A stretch of DNA of 64,000 bases from Thermobifida cellulosilytica TB100 (GCF_001517975.1 NZ_KQ950182.1:344169-408168); one strand, 5' to 3'. Counted from the first letter of the stretch, positions 9,164 to 18,179 are shown. Numbers and translations are program-made. Notes: generated by a model from the sequence alone, not told the origin.

Positions 9164-11052
9164 CGGGCTGCTCCCAGGAAGTCGCTGAGGTCGGTCAACA
9201 GGGTCAGTGCGTCGCAGCCGGAGAACACGAAGCCGTCCACTCCGGCGGCGGACAGGTCGTCGGAGGGCTTTCCGGCCAGCAGCACCCGCTCGGCGCCCGC
9301 CTCCCGCAGCGCGGCGACGGTGGCGGCGGCCTGCTCGGCGTAGACCCGGTCGCTGGAGCACACGCAGGCGACGCGCGCCCCGCTCTCCCGGAACGCGGCC
9401 GCGGCCTCCTGCGGACCGGCTCCGCCGCCGCTGACCGGCTCGATGCCGCCGGCCTGGAACAGGTTGGCGGCGAAGGTCGCCCGCGCGGTGTGCACGGCGA
9501 CCGGCCCCAGCGTGGCCAGGAACACCCGGGGCCGCGCCCCCGTCTCGGCCAGGGTCGCGTCGGAGCGGTCCCGCAGCGCCTCGTACTCGGCGGCGTAGCG
9601 GCGCGCCGGCAGCGCGTTGGGGGCGTCGGACACGGGAGCCGCGGGCGCGGGGTCGCGCTCCAGGACCGGCTCGTCCAGGTTGGGGAACTCGCTCACCCCG
9701 GTCAGCGGGTCGCGGCGGTGGGCCAGGTTGACGCGGCGCTGCTGCCAGACCGCGTCGACCCGCTCGGCCACCAGGCCGCAGGCCAGCGCCTCGGCCAGGC
9801 CCCCGGCGGCCTCCAGCTCCTGGAAGAACGCCCACCCCCGCTGGTACAGCTCGGCGGTGAGGCGCTCCACGTAGAAGGAGCCCCCCGCGGGGTCGATGAC
9901 CCGGGCGATGTGCGACTCCTCCAGCAGCAGCGACTGGGTGTTGCGGGCGATGCGGCGGGCCAGCGCGTCGGGCAGGCCCAGGGCCGTGTCGAAGGGGCGG
10001 ACGGTGACGGCGTCCGCGCCGCCCACTCCCGCCGCGAAGCAGGCCAGGGTGGTGCGCAGCATGTTCACGTACGGGTCGCGGCGCGTCATCATCGCCGCGG
10101 AGGTGACCGCGTGCTGGCGCATGCCGCGGCGCTCCTCGGGCAGACCGCACACCTCGGTGACCCGGTTCCACATGGCGCGGGCGGCGCGCAGCTTGGCGAT
10201 GGTGAGGAACTGGTCGGCGTCGGCGGCGAACCGGAACTCGATCCGCGCCGCCGCGTCGGCCAGGTCCAGCCCGGCGTCGGTCAGCGCGCGCAGGTAGGCC
10301 ACGCCCGCGGCGACGGCGGCGCCCAGCTCCTGCGCCTCCGAACCGCCGGCCTCGTGGACCGGGGTGCCGTCGGCGACCACCAGGCGCAGGCCGGGGCGGG
10401 CGGCGGCGAGCCCGGCCGCGAACCGCGCGGCCGCGGCGACGTCGGCGCGCTCACCGGTGCGGGCGGCCAGGCCGAGCGGGTCGATGCCCAGGTTGCCGGA
10501 GACCGCGCTGTCCGGCAGGTCCCGGTCGGCGTACGCGGTGAACAGGGCCGCCGCGGCGGCCTCGTAGTCGGCTCCGGCGTCCAGGACGACCGGGGCCAGG
10601 TCCAGGTGGACGTCGGCGAGCACCTCGCCGATCCGGTCCACCGGCACCCCGGCCGCGCCCACGCCCAGCCAGATCGAGGTGACCCCGTTCTCCAGGTCCT
10701 CCAGGACCGCCCGGCGCGCGGCGGCGGCGTCGGGGTGGGCGTGGTACTGGCGCACGTCCCAGCCGTCGGCCACCGCGCCCTGGGGCCGCGCTCCCCGGAT
10801 GAACGGTGCGATGCCGGGGAAACCGGACTCGATGTCGTCGTCACGGTCGTACAGCGGCTGGATGGTGATTCCGTCGTAGGTGGTGGTGGACAGGAGGCTC
10901 TCGGGTGCACCGGACGCCGCGTCGACGTCCACACCGCTCTTGCGCAGCACTCCTGCGACCAGGTCGCGCCACTGCTCCTTCGACACCGAGGGGAAGTCGG
11001 CGGCCAGGGTCAGGGCACCGGTGGTCGTGGCTGTGTTCTCCGGCACGCTCAT
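9160..11052 (-). CDS. mutA: Methylmalonyl-CoA mutase small subunit
   Basis: Non-catalytic beta subunit of the heterodimeric mutase, 630 residues. It keeps the barrel ([58 protein letters not shown]), but the C-terminal B12-like domain lacks the DxHxxG cobalt ligand motif (the region reads [18 protein letters not shown]), as expected for this subunit. First gene of the mutA-mutB-meaB operon. ATG at 11052 is chosen by family length; no good Shine-Dalgarno sequence is seen and an ATG 24 bases upstream is in frame. Confidence 0.92.
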   Translation of the reverse strand: MSVPENTATTTGALTLAADFPSVSKEQWRDLVAGVLRKSGVDVDAASGAPESLLSTTTYDGITIQPLYDRDDDIESGFPGIAPFIRGARPQGAVADGWDVRQYHAHPDAAAARRAVLEDLENGVTSIWLGVGAAGVPVDRIGEVLADVHLDLAPVVLDAGADYEAAAAALFTAYADRDLPDSAVSGNLGIDPLGLAARTGERADVAAAARFAAGLAAARPGLRLVVADGTPVHEAGGSEAQELGAAVAAGVAYLRALTDAGLDLADAAARIEFRFAADADQFLTIAKLRAARAMWNRVTEVCGLPEERRGMRQHAVTSAAMMTRRDPYVNMLRTTLACFAAGVGGADAVTVRPFDTALGLPDALARRIARNTQSLLLEESHIARVIDPAGGSFYVERLTAELYQRGWAFFQELEAAGGLAEALACGLVAERVDAVWQQRRVNLAHRRDPLTGVSEFPNLDEPVLERDPAPAAPVSDAPNALPARRYAAEYEALRDRSDATLAETGARPRVFLATLGPVAVHTARATFAANLFQAGGIEPVSGGGAGPQEAAAAFRESGARVACVCSSDRVYAEQAAATVAALREAGAERVLLAGKPSDDLSAAGVDGFVFSGCDALTLLTDLSDFLGAAR

Positions 11053-11114
11053 ACTTCGGATGGTAGAGAACGGCATTCGGTTTGGAGCGCACCAGGGTTC
11101 GGTGACGGTGCACC

Positions 11115-12572
11115 TCAACCACGCTCTGTGGGCGACAGTGACGGAGCGGCGGTGGGCTTCGGCGGGGTCTCGGGGGCGAAGACGAAGCGCTGCCGGTCCT
11201 GCACGACGAGGGCGTGGCCGTTGTCGGTGACCGCCTCCACGTAGCCGGTCAGGTCGTCGGCGACGACGTCCTTGGTCGTGGCCTCGAACACCACCTGGGA
11301 GCCGTCGTCGTCGGCGCGGGAGTCGCCGTAGACGTACCCGGCCAGGGCGAAGCGCGGCGACACCGACCGTTCCGCGACGCTGTCGAACGACCACAGCCGT
11401 TCGCCCGCGGCCAGGTCCACGGCGATCACCGTGGTCGCGGCGTCGGCCTGCGGCACCAGGAGGGTGCCGGTCGCGCCGTCCCAGACGGTGCCGGGGACCG
11501 GCGTGGCGCCGAACGAGTCGCCCAGGGGGTTGCTGCCCGGTTCGCCGAGCGTCCACAGCGTCGTCCCGTCGCGCAGGTCGTGCAGGGAGAGCAGGGAGGA
11601 CTCCTCGGGGCTGCTCCAGCGGACCAGCACGGTCCACCGCGGTTCGGCGGTCTCGTCCGGCTCCGCGGACTCCTCGGCGCCGGTCGGCGCGTCCTCCTCC
11701 TTCTCCGCGGCGGGCAGCGTGTAGAAGCCGACCAGGTGCGGCCGGGGGGTGGACAGCGTCCGGCCGTCCGGGGCCTCCACGGAGTCGCCGGAGACGCGCC
11801 ACAGCAGTGCCCCGTCGTCGGCGAGGTCGCGGGCCTGGAGCAGCCCGGCGCCGTCGTCCAGCAGCACCACCTCGTCCCGCGCGCCCACCGGGACGCCCAG
11901 GTGCGCGGCGGCCTCCTCGTCCTCCGCGTCCTTGTCCCCGTCCTCCTGCGCGTCCCCCCGGGCGGGGTCCTCGGGCGCGGTGAACTCGTAGGACCACTCG
12001 ACGCCGCCCTCCGCGGGCTCGCGGATCACGAACTCGCCGTACGGCTCGCTCGCGCTCCAGTCGGCGGGGGCGCGCACGACCAGCCCGTTGAGGTAGCTCT
12101 CGCGGGGGTCGGAGCTGGTCCACACCGTCCGGCCCGCCGCGTCCACCACGCTGCGGGTGACCCGGTCCCCCTCGCGCGTGCTCACCTCGAACACGTCCGC
12201 CCCGGTCCGGTCCTGGGTGAACCGCTCGACCCGCGACTCGCCCCGCCACAGGACGCGGCCGTCGGCGGCCTCCTGCAACAGGTGCCGCTCCTCGCTGTTG
12301 GAACTGATGAGGAAGGCGTCGCCGACCGCGTGGATGCGCACGCCGCGGGGGTCGTCCAGGATCTCCTGGGCGGGCTCCTGCGGGTCGTGCAGGTAGCGCA
12401 GCGGAGTGTCCGCCAGGCCGGGCGGGGCCTCCCCCTCGTAGACCGTGGGGAGGGGCCGCGGCGAGGACGGCGCCGGTTCGGGAGGGGCGTCCCGGTCCGT
12501 GCAGGACACCGCGGCGGACAGCAGGATCACGCCGGTCACCAGCGTCCAGAGGCGTCGCCGTCCGCTGCGCAT
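11115..12572 (-). CDS. PQQ-like beta-propeller lipoprotein
   Basis: 485-residue secreted lipoprotein. Residues 1-24 form a signal peptide (RSGRRRLWTLVTGVILLSAAVSC) with a lipobox Cys. The rest has repeating WD/PQQ-like blades, recognisable by repeated Trp-containing strands such as DGRVLWRGES, AGRTVWTSS, DGALLWRVSG, DGTTLWTLG and AGERLWSFD. Such proteins usually act as extracytoplasmic scaffolds; no enzyme residues are recognisable. A Glu/Asp-rich insert near residues 205-225 is low complexity. Upstream of the mutase genes on the same strand but 60 bp away; a functional link is not implied. Confidence 0.7.
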   Translation of the reverse strand: MRSGRRRLWTLVTGVILLSAAVSCTDRDAPPEPAPSSPRPLPTVYEGEAPPGLADTPLRYLHDPQEPAQEILDDPRGVRIHAVGDAFLISSNSEERHLLQEAADGRVLWRGESRVERFTQDRTGADVFEVSTREGDRVTRSVVDAAGRTVWTSSDPRESYLNGLVVRAPADWSASEPYGEFVIREPAEGGVEWSYEFTAPEDPARGDAQEDGDKDAEDEEAAAHLGVPVGARDEVVLLDDGAGLLQARDLADDGALLWRVSGDSVEAPDGRTLSTPRPHLVGFYTLPAAEKEEDAPTGAEESAEPDETAEPRWTVLVRWSSPEESSLLSLHDLRDGTTLWTLGEPGSNPLGDSFGATPVPGTVWDGATGTLLVPQADAATTVIAVDLAAGERLWSFDSVAERSVSPRFALAGYVYGDSRADDDGSQVVFEATTKDVVADDLTGYVEAVTDNGHALVVQDRQRFVFAPETPPKPTAAPSLSPTERG

Positions 12573-12724
12573 GTCGCTACCTACTTCTTCCTCGGCCGGA
12601 CTGATCTGTGCCCGATCCTAGGGCTCCGACCGGGGGCGGACACGCGAGTCGCCGCAACCGTCACCGAGAGTGTTCGCGGGATCGGGTGCCCGGCGGCTGA
12701 GGCGGATCGGGTTAGGCTCCGGGC

Positions 12725-13207
12725 ATGAAGATCTACCAGAGCGAGTTGCGCACCCTGGAGGGCGAGCCGTTCCGACTGCCGCACAACCAGTTGCTGCTGA
12801 TCGTCAACGTCGCCTCCAAGTGCGGTTACACCCCGCAGTACAGCGGGCTGGAAAGACTCCAGGAAGCGTACGCCTACCGCGGGTTCTCCGTGATCGGCGT
12901 GCCCTGCAACCAGTTCGGCGGACAGGAGCCGGGGGACGCCGCGGAGATCCGGCTGTTCTGCGCCACGACCTACGGGGTCAGCTTCCCCATCCTGGAGAAG
13001 ATGGAGGTGAACGGTCCCAACCGGCACCCCCTCTACGCCGAGCTGACCAAGGCCCGCGACACCCGGGGCCTGGCCGGGGACGTCGAGTGGAACTTCGAGA
13101 AGTTCCTCGTCGCGCCCGGCGGAAGGGTGCTCTACCGGTTCCGGTCCGCGGTGGAGCCGGAGGACCCCGAGGTCATCAGCGCGATCGAGGAGAACCTGCC
13201 GAACTGA
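12725..13207 (+). CDS. Glutathione peroxidase family protein
   Basis: 160-residue cytoplasmic thiol peroxidase that reduces H2O2 or lipid peroxides. It has the GPx tetrad: Cys in NVASKCGYTPQYSGLE (cysteine rather than selenocysteine), Gln in PCNQFGGQEPG, and Trp-Asn in VEWNFEKFLV. Because this is a mycothiol-using organism (mshD in this window), the reductant is probably thioredoxin or mycothiol rather than glutathione; this is inference. ATG at 12725. Divergent from the beta-propeller lipoprotein gene. Confidence 0.93.
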   Translation: MKIYQSELRTLEGEPFRLPHNQLLLIVNVASKCGYTPQYSGLERLQEAYAYRGFSVIGVPCNQFGGQEPGDAAEIRLFCATTYGVSFPILEKMEVNGPNRHPLYAELTKARDTRGLAGDVEWNFEKFLVAPGGRVLYRFRSAVEPEDPEVISAIEENLPN

Positions 13208-13312
13208 CCGGGACCGGTCCGGCCGCACCGAATCACCCGCCCCGACGCGGTCGCGGCAGGCGGGTCCGCCGCAGCGCGGACACGCCGTGCCGGGAGCGGG
13301 GGCGGGTACGGG

Positions 13313-13804
13313 TCAGGGCTCGCGCCACGGCCCGTCGCGGAGGTCGAACCAGCCGACCGTGCCCGACAGCGCGTGGTCGATGCGGCGCATGATGCGCCCC
13401 GGCATCGGCGGCAGGTCGGCGTAGGCGAACCAGCGCACCTCCAGGGACTCGTCGTCGTTGACGCGAGCCTCGCCCGACACCGGTCGGCAGCGGAAGGTCA
13501 GGTCGAGGATCTGCACCAGGTCCCCGTTCGGGTAGGTGTAGGGCTCCTCCATGACCGCGCTGACCAGCGCCTCGGGGTGGACGCGCAGCCCGGTCTCCTC
13601 CTCCAGTTCCCGCACCAGGGTGGCGGCGGGCTGCTCGCCGGGCTCCACGAGGCCGCCGGGGGTGCACCAGCGTCCGTCGTCGGCGCGGCGGTGCAGCAGG
13701 ATGCGCCCGTCCGGGGCGACGACCACCGCCGTCACTCCGACGAGGGGCAGCAGGGCGTGGCCCACGTGCTCGCGCAACCGCAGGACGAATGGGGGTGTCG
13801 GCAT
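13313..13804 (-). CDS. NUDIX hydrolase
   Basis: 163-residue hydrolase that cleaves a nucleoside-diphosphate-linked substrate. The Nudix box is complete: GGLVEPGEQPAATLV followed by RELEEETGL, giving the metal-binding Glu cluster. Core beta strands VTAVVVAPDGRILLHRRADDGRW precede it, as in MutT/ADP-ribose types. The substrate is not predictable. ATG at 13804 is preferred to upstream in-frame starts because the fold begins there; the gene is divergent from yigZ with 61 bp between starts. Convergent with the peroxidase gene. Confidence 0.88.
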   Translation of the reverse strand: MPTPPFVLRLREHVGHALLPLVGVTAVVVAPDGRILLHRRADDGRWCTPGGLVEPGEQPAATLVRELEEETGLRVHPEALVSAVMEEPYTYPNGDLVQILDLTFRCRPVSGEARVNDDESLEVRWFAYADLPPMPGRIMRRIDHALSGTVGWFDLRDGPWREP

Positions 13805-13865
13805 GGCACCGACCCTACAGAGGGCCGCGGCGGCGTCCGGTGCGGCGCATACGATCGGAGGCGGC

Positions 13866-14507
13866 ATGAGAACGATCAGACGCGGCGGCGAGCACCGGAT
13901 CGACATCAAGAAGTCCCGTTTCATCTGCGCGCTCGCCCGGGTGGCGGACGAGGACGAGGCGCGGGCGTTCATCGCGGAACGGCGCAGGCTGCACTGGAAC
14001 GCCACCCACAACTGCACCGCCTACGTGGTGGGCGAGGACGGCGGGGTGCAGCGGTCCAGCGACGACGGCGAGCCCGCGGGGACCGCGGGGATTCCCATGC
14101 TGGAGGTGCTGCGCCACCGCGGGCTCACCGACACCGTCGCGGTGGTGACCCGCTACTTCGGGGGGATCAAGCTCGGCGCGGGCGGACTGATCCGCGCCTA
14201 CGGGGCCGCGGTGGCGGAGGCGGTCGACGCGGTGGGGGTGCTGGAGCGGCGCACGCTGCCGGTGATGGCGGTGCTGGCCGACTACCAGCAGGCCGGGCGG
14301 CTGGAGAGCGCGCTGCGGGAGTCGCCGCACCGGGTGCTGGACGTGCGCTACGGGGCCGACGTCCAGTTGGACGTCGCGCTGGTCGGGACCGGCCCGGCGG
14401 AGTTCGCGGCCTGGATCGCCGAGATCACCGCCGGGCAGGCCCTCTGCGAGCCGCAGGGAGAGACGACCGTGGAGGTCGAGGTCGAGGCGGGCGGGGCCGC
14501 GTCCTAG
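13866..14507 (+). CDS. yigZ: IMPACT/YigZ family protein
   Basis: 213-residue cytoplasmic protein of the UPF0029/IMPACT family. The N-terminal domain carries the family signature (TRYFGGIKLGAGGLIRAYGAA) and the HNCTAYVVGEDGGVQRSSDDGEPAGTAG region; the C-terminal domain is the DUF1949 ferredoxin-like fold. Family members have been linked to ribosome or protein-turnover quality control, but the molecular role is unsettled. Ends four bases before the stop of the convergent DUF6504 gene. Confidence 0.88.
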   Translation: MRTIRRGGEHRIDIKKSRFICALARVADEDEARAFIAERRRLHWNATHNCTAYVVGEDGGVQRSSDDGEPAGTAGIPMLEVLRHRGLTDTVAVVTRYFGGIKLGAGGLIRAYGAAVAEAVDAVGVLERRTLPVMAVLADYQQAGRLESALRESPHRVLDVRYGADVQLDVALVGTGPAEFAAWIAEITAGQALCEPQGETTVEVEVEAGGAAS

Positions 14508-14511
14508 GAGC

Positions 14512-14754
14512 TCAGTGCCACAGCCGCCGCATCGTCCAGTGGTTGGTCTCGGGGTCCAGGGCGATGTCGGCGATGCCGGGGTGGCCGTGGTCGGACTCGG
14601 CCGCCACCCGGACCAGTCGCCCCTCGGTGGGAGCCGTGTCGCCCCAGGTGCCGATGACCCGGCGTACCCGGTAGAGGGTGCCGCGCCAGGCGAACAGGGC
14701 GGGGGTGTCGCCTACGGTGGAACGGACGTCGATCTGTTCGTTGTAGAGACTCAC
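14512..14754 (-). CDS. DUF6504-like small protein
   Basis: 80-residue protein with the pattern of a short actinobacterial family (I believe DUF6504): PALFAWRGTLYRVRRVIGTW followed by GIADIALDPETNHWTMRRLWH. The FAWRGxxYxV core suggests a small beta-barrel. Function unknown. GTG start at 14754 with no strong Shine-Dalgarno sequence. Convergent with yigZ. Confidence 0.6.
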   Translation of the reverse strand: MSLYNEQIDVRSTVGDTPALFAWRGTLYRVRRVIGTWGDTAPTEGRLVRVAAESDHGHPGIADIALDPETNHWTMRRLWH

Positions 14755-14923
14755 CCGCGCACCCTACCGAACACAGGTTCGGGTCGGGGTCTTTTGCCAC
14801 GGTGTGCCGCGGTCGTTCCGGTGCGAGAATTGTCGCCGCCTGTTCCGGAGGGAATTCGGTGCCCGGTTACCGCTCGGTCACCGATATCGTCGGAAACTGC
14901 CGTCCCGGAGGGGACTGGACGGT

Positions 14924-14943
14924 GACATACTGGTTGGTATGTC
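14924..14943. promoter_or_regulatory. Candidate TetR operator
   Basis: Perfect palindrome GACATAC-TGGTTG-GTATGTC, 20 bp, 78 bp upstream of the TetR-family gene. Size and symmetry fit a TetR dimer site and imply autoregulation. Confidence 0.65.
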
Positions 14944-15021
14944 CCGTGTCCTATGCTTGGACCGGCACACCCGGGGACGGCGGCGCCACGGACAGGCGGT
15001 GGACGCGAGAGGCAGAGGAAC

Positions 15022-15624
15022 ATGACGCAGTCAGTCGAGTCGAAGACGGTCTCCCCCTCCGTGCCGGATCGCCTGCTGGCCGAGGCCACCCGGCTGTTCG
15101 CCCAGCGCGGTTTCGACCGGGTCTCGGTCCAGGAACTGGTCGAGGCCGCCGGGGTCACCAAGGGGGCGATGTACCACTACTTCACCTCCAAGGACGACCT
15201 GCTCTTCGCGGTCTACCAGCGCGTCCTCAAATTGCAGATGAGCCGGCTGCGCCAGGTCGTCGAGGGCGGCGGGGACGTGACCGAGCGGCTGCACGCGGCG
15301 GCCGCCGACGTCGTGCGCACCACCGTGGACAACCTCGACGACATGGTCATCTTCTTCCGGTCGCTGCACATGCTCTCCCCCGGGCGACAGCGCGAGGTGC
15401 GCAGGGAGCGCCGCAAGTACCACGAGCTGTTCCGCTCCCTGATCGAGGAGGGGATGAGCGAGGGCGTCTTCCACGACAAGATCCCGGCGGACATCGTGGT
15501 CAACTACTTCTTCGGCGCGGTCCACCACCTGAGCATGTGGTACCGGTCCGACGGCGAGCTGAGCGGCGCCCAACTGGGCGCCCACTACGCCGACCTGCTC
15601 CTGGCGAGCCTGCGGACCGACTGA
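15022..15624 (+). CDS. TetR/AcrR family regulator
   Basis: 200-residue one-component repressor. N-terminal HTH: LLAEATRLFAQRGFDRVSVQELVEAAGVTKGAMYHYFTSKDDLLFAVY, the classic TetR fold. The C-terminal ligand domain is all-helical and resembles regulators of fatty-acid or acyl-CoA metabolism, but the ligand is unknown. ATG at 15022 has an AGAGG Shine-Dalgarno sequence. A 20-bp palindrome lies 78 bp upstream. Convergent with the DivIVA-motif gene, 16 bp between stops. Confidence 0.88.
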   Translation: MTQSVESKTVSPSVPDRLLAEATRLFAQRGFDRVSVQELVEAAGVTKGAMYHYFTSKDDLLFAVYQRVLKLQMSRLRQVVEGGGDVTERLHAAAADVVRTTVDNLDDMVIFFRSLHMLSPGRQREVRRERRKYHELFRSLIEEGMSEGVFHDKIPADIVVNYFFGAVHHLSMWYRSDGELSGAQLGAHYADLLLASLRTD

Positions 15625-15640
15625 CCCGCCGCGGGCGCGG

Positions 15641-16273
15641 TCAGTGCAGCCCGTAGCGCTCCAGCTCGTCGGCGATCTCGTCGAGGAAGGCGTCCACCTC
15701 GGCCTCCACGTAGCCGGAGCGCAGCCGGGTGCTGGAGAACCGGGCCTCGCGCACCTGCGACGCGGTCAACTGGGCGTCGGAGACCCGGCCCGCCACCAGT
15801 GCGGCGATGGTGGCCTCGGCGCGGTCGAGGAAGGCGTCCACCTCCTCCTCCGCGTAGCCGACCCGCAGCCGGGTGGTGTTGAAGCCCTTGTTGCGGATGT
15901 CCTCGGGACGCATGCGGGGACTGACGGGCTCGCGGGGAGGCGGCGCGGTGCGGCGGAAGTACTCGGCGCTGTGCTTGCCGGTGCGCAACTGCTGCGAGTA
16001 GAGGCCGAACCCCCGCAGGGTCTCGGCGATCTCGTCGAGGAAGGCGTCCACCTCTTCCTCGTCGTAGCCCGGGCGCATCACGGTGGTCCGGAACTGGGAC
16101 CGCATCACGTCGGAGGCGGTGATGACCTTCGTCGGGCGGGTGCCCTGTTCGAGCGCCCGGAGGGTGGCCTCGACCCTGCGCAGCAGCGCGTCGACGTCCT
16201 CCTGGACGTACCCCAGGCGCATGCGGGAAGGGCTGAACCGCTTGTCGCGCACATCACTGGAAGTCAGTGGCAT
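15641..16273 (-). CDS. DivIVA-motif repeat protein
   Basis: 210 residues built from four copies of a DivIVA-type N-terminal motif. Each copy has the form R-x-x-x-F-x-x-T/S-R-x-R-x-G-Y-x-x-x-x-V-D-A-F/L-L followed by a short helix. Copies start near residues 9, 54, 112 and 167 (RDKRF, RSQFR, RNKGF, REARF). DivIVA/Wag31 normally has one copy plus a long coiled coil, which is absent here. In DivIVA this motif senses membrane curvature, so a membrane-associated, multivalent role in polar growth or septation is inferred. ATG at 16273 is preferred to an upstream start because the first repeat begins there. Confidence 0.8.
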   Translation of the reverse strand: MPLTSSDVRDKRFSPSRMRLGYVQEDVDALLRRVEATLRALEQGTRPTKVITASDVMRSQFRTTVMRPGYDEEEVDAFLDEIAETLRGFGLYSQQLRTGKHSAEYFRRTAPPPREPVSPRMRPEDIRNKGFNTTRLRVGYAEEEVDAFLDRAEATIAALVAGRVSDAQLTASQVREARFSSTRLRSGYVEAEVDAFLDEIADELERYGLH

Positions 16274-16377
16274 AGCACCATTGTGCCGACTGAGCGTGAG
16301 CGGCACCACACACGGGGAAAGCGGAGTGTCCCGAAGGACAGGGGTCTTCGGGACTCAGGACGCTTCCCGGCCGCCTT

Positions 16378-17247
16378 TCACCTCCGGACGGACTCCTCCA
16401 GGAAGCGGGTCAGCCCGGCGGCGATGCCGTCCGCGGCGAGCTCGCGCCACTCGGGGTCGGTGAGCTTGGCCGCGTCCTCGGGGTCGCGCATGTTGCCGAC
16501 CTCCAGGAAGACCTTGGGCACGGTGGACAGGTTCAGGCCGCCCAGGTCGGTGCGGACGTCGATGCCCTCCTCGCCGAGGTAGTCGGAGTAGGGGTGGCCG
16601 GTCACCGCGTGGAACTCGTCGCGCAGGGCCTCGCCCAGCGCGTAGGAGGACTCCAGGATGGGCTCGGTGAACCCGGGGACCTCGCCGGGGACGATCACGT
16701 GGAAGCCCCGGGAGCCCGGGGCCGCCCCGTCGGCGTGGACGGACAGCGCGGCGTCGGCTCCGGCCTCGTTGCCGATCCGGGCGCGCTCGTCGATGCACGG
16801 GCCGACGCCGCCGTCGCTCTGGCGGGTCAGGACCACGGTGGCGCCCGCCTCCTCCAGACGGTCGCGCACCAGCAGCGACAGCTCCCAGGTGAACTCGTGC
16901 TCGTAGTAGCCGTCCGCGGTCCGGGCGCCCACCGTGTCGCACTCCTTGGTGCCCGGCCCGGCCGGGACGGAGCGGCTGATCCGCTCGGCGGCGTCGGCGT
17001 TGCCGCCGTTGTGGCCGGGGTCGAGCACCACGACCCTGCCCTCCAGGGGCAGCGGGCCGGCCGGAGAGGGGGAGGAGGACGCGGTCGCGCCGCCGTCGGG
17101 GGAGGGCAGCGGGGACTCGGCGGCCACCCCGATGCTGGGGCGGGCGCCCGGCGGGGGCGACCAGCAGGCGGCGGTCAGCAGCAGCCCGGCGGCGGCTGCG
17201 AGCAGCCGGACCGCGCGGGAGGGCTCGGACGGACGGGGGGCGGTAAT
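16378..17247 (-). CDS. N-acetylmuramoyl-L-alanine amidase (Amidase_3) lipoprotein
   Basis: Zinc amidase that cleaves the MurNAc-L-Ala bond of peptidoglycan. Zn-ligand and catalytic blocks are present: VVLDPGHNGGN, the Glu in YYEHEFTWELS, SVHADG, and EVGNMRD. With a start at ATT 17247 the product is 289 residues with a lipoprotein signal (RLLAAAAGLLLTAAC) and an exported enzyme, as expected. No ATG, GTG or TTG exists in frame upstream before a stop at 17311-17313; the first GTG (17127) would delete the signal peptide. ATT is preceded by GGAGG with four bases between. ATT initiation is rare, so the start is uncertain; the enzyme identity is secure. Confidence 0.8.
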   Translation of the reverse strand: MTAPRPSEPSRAVRLLAAAAGLLLTAACWSPPPGARPSIGVAAESPLPSPDGGATASSSPSPAGPLPLEGRVVVLDPGHNGGNADAAERISRSVPAGPGTKECDTVGARTADGYYEHEFTWELSLLVRDRLEEAGATVVLTRQSDGGVGPCIDERARIGNEAGADAALSVHADGAAPGSRGFHVIVPGEVPGFTEPILESSYALGEALRDEFHAVTGHPYSDYLGEEGIDVRTDLGGLNLSTVPKVFLEVGNMRDPEDAAKLTDPEWRELAADGIAAGLTRFLEESVRR

Positions 17248-17483
17248 GCTTCCTCCGGTGACGGGGTGTCGTGGCGGTCGGTCGTCGGATCGGGACGACC
17301 GATCCCAAACTTATGACACGTCGGTCGCGGAGCGTGAATCCGGTGCGGCGGTGCAGAGATTGTCACTCCGCCCGGCGCTTAAGAGCTTTCGACACGGGGG
17401 AACAGAAAAGCACCACGGCACGTCAATATGGCCAGGCGCCCGGAACCGCTCCGGGCGTGCCGACCCCGTTTCGAGGTGGAGGA

Positions 17484-17846
17484 ATGCGCAAGTCGAACCG
17501 CGCCGCTGCCGGCGCCGCCGCCTGGAAGATGGTCTACGACAGCACGCAGAACGGAAAGCCGTCCCTCGGCGCCCGGATCAAGGCCCTGCCGCGCATGCTG
17601 GGGGCGCGGATGCGCGGGCAGTACCGGGAGCTGACCACCTCGAAGATCGTGCTGCTCCTCGCCGCCCTCGCCTACGTCGTCTCCCCCGTCGACCTCGTCC
17701 CCGAACTGTTCGTCCCGCTCTTCGGGGTCGCCGACGACGTGGGCGTCGCGGTCTGGCTGACCGCCATGCTGCTGGGGGAGACCGAGCGCTTCATCAACTG
17801 GGAGCGGATCGGGACCGACCACATCGAGGGTGAGGTGGTGTCCTGA
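17484..17846 (+). CDS. YkvA family (DUF1232) protein
   Basis: 120-residue protein. The C-terminal half contains the DUF1232 signature: a membrane-inserting hairpin KIVLLLAALAYVVSPVDLVPE followed by LFGVADDVGVAVWLTAML. The N-terminal half is basic. Function unknown; likely membrane-associated. ATG at 17484 sits five bases or fewer after GGTGGAGGA, a strong Shine-Dalgarno sequence, so the upstream extension of the frame is not used. Confidence 0.82.
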   Translation: MRKSNRAAAGAAAWKMVYDSTQNGKPSLGARIKALPRMLGARMRGQYRELTTSKIVLLLAALAYVVSPVDLVPELFVPLFGVADDVGVAVWLTAMLLGETERFINWERIGTDHIEGEVVS

Positions 17847-17887
17847 ACCGGCCGCACCCGGCGGGCGCCTCGGGCCGGACATGCTGA

Positions 17888-17915
17888 GGGGTGGGCCGCT
17901 GCAGCGGCCCACCCC
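17888..17915. terminator. Bidirectional hairpin between DUF1232 gene and bldC
   Basis: Perfect 28-bp palindrome (14-bp arms, no spacer) in the gap between two convergent genes. No U-tract in either direction. Best read as a shared transcription end; the perfect symmetry could also bind a dimeric protein. Confidence 0.55.
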
Positions 17916-17975
17916 GGACTTTCGGGTGGTGGGCGTCCCCCCGACGTCCCGCCGAAACCGTGTGGGGCGAGGAGG

Positions 17976-18179
17976 TTACTCGCTGCGCTGGCTGGGGATT
18001 CCGGCCAGGAGAGCGCGGACCTCGGTCTCCCGGTAGCGGCGGTGGCCGCCGAGGGTGCGGATCGAAGTCAGCTTGCCGGCCTTCGCCCAACGGGTGACGG
18101 TCTTGGGGTCCACGCGGAACATGGTGGCGACCTCGGCAGGGGTCAACAGGGGCTCCGCCTCGGGCGTGCGAGTTGACAT
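17976..18179 (-). CDS. bldC: Developmental regulator BldC (MerR-like DNA-binding protein)
   Basis: 67-residue protein that is nearly the whole of Streptomyces BldC: LLTPAEVATMFRVDPKTVTR followed by WAKAGKLTSIRTLGGHRRYRE, a MerR-type winged helix without effector domain. BldC binds DNA cooperatively and times the vegetative-to-reproductive switch in streptomycetes. Its presence indicates a mycelial actinomycete. ATG at 18179 with GGGAGGAG about 11 bases upstream. The long upstream region contains a dyad (18252-18278). Confidence 0.95.
   Translation of the reverse strand: MSTRTPEAEPLLTPAEVATMFRVDPKTVTRWAKAGKLTSIRTLGGHRRYRETEVRALLAGIPSQRSE

Noticed and set aside
9164-10171. Extended reading frame upstream of the mutase large-subunit start
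   Set aside because: It overlaps the small-subunit gene in another frame and is Gly/Arg/Ala-rich noise typical of high-GC DNA; the real start at 9163 has ATGA coupling.
17888-17915. Possible insertion-sequence end or attachment site at the perfect palindrome
   Set aside because: No transposase, target duplication or second copy nearby; position between convergent genes fits a terminator.
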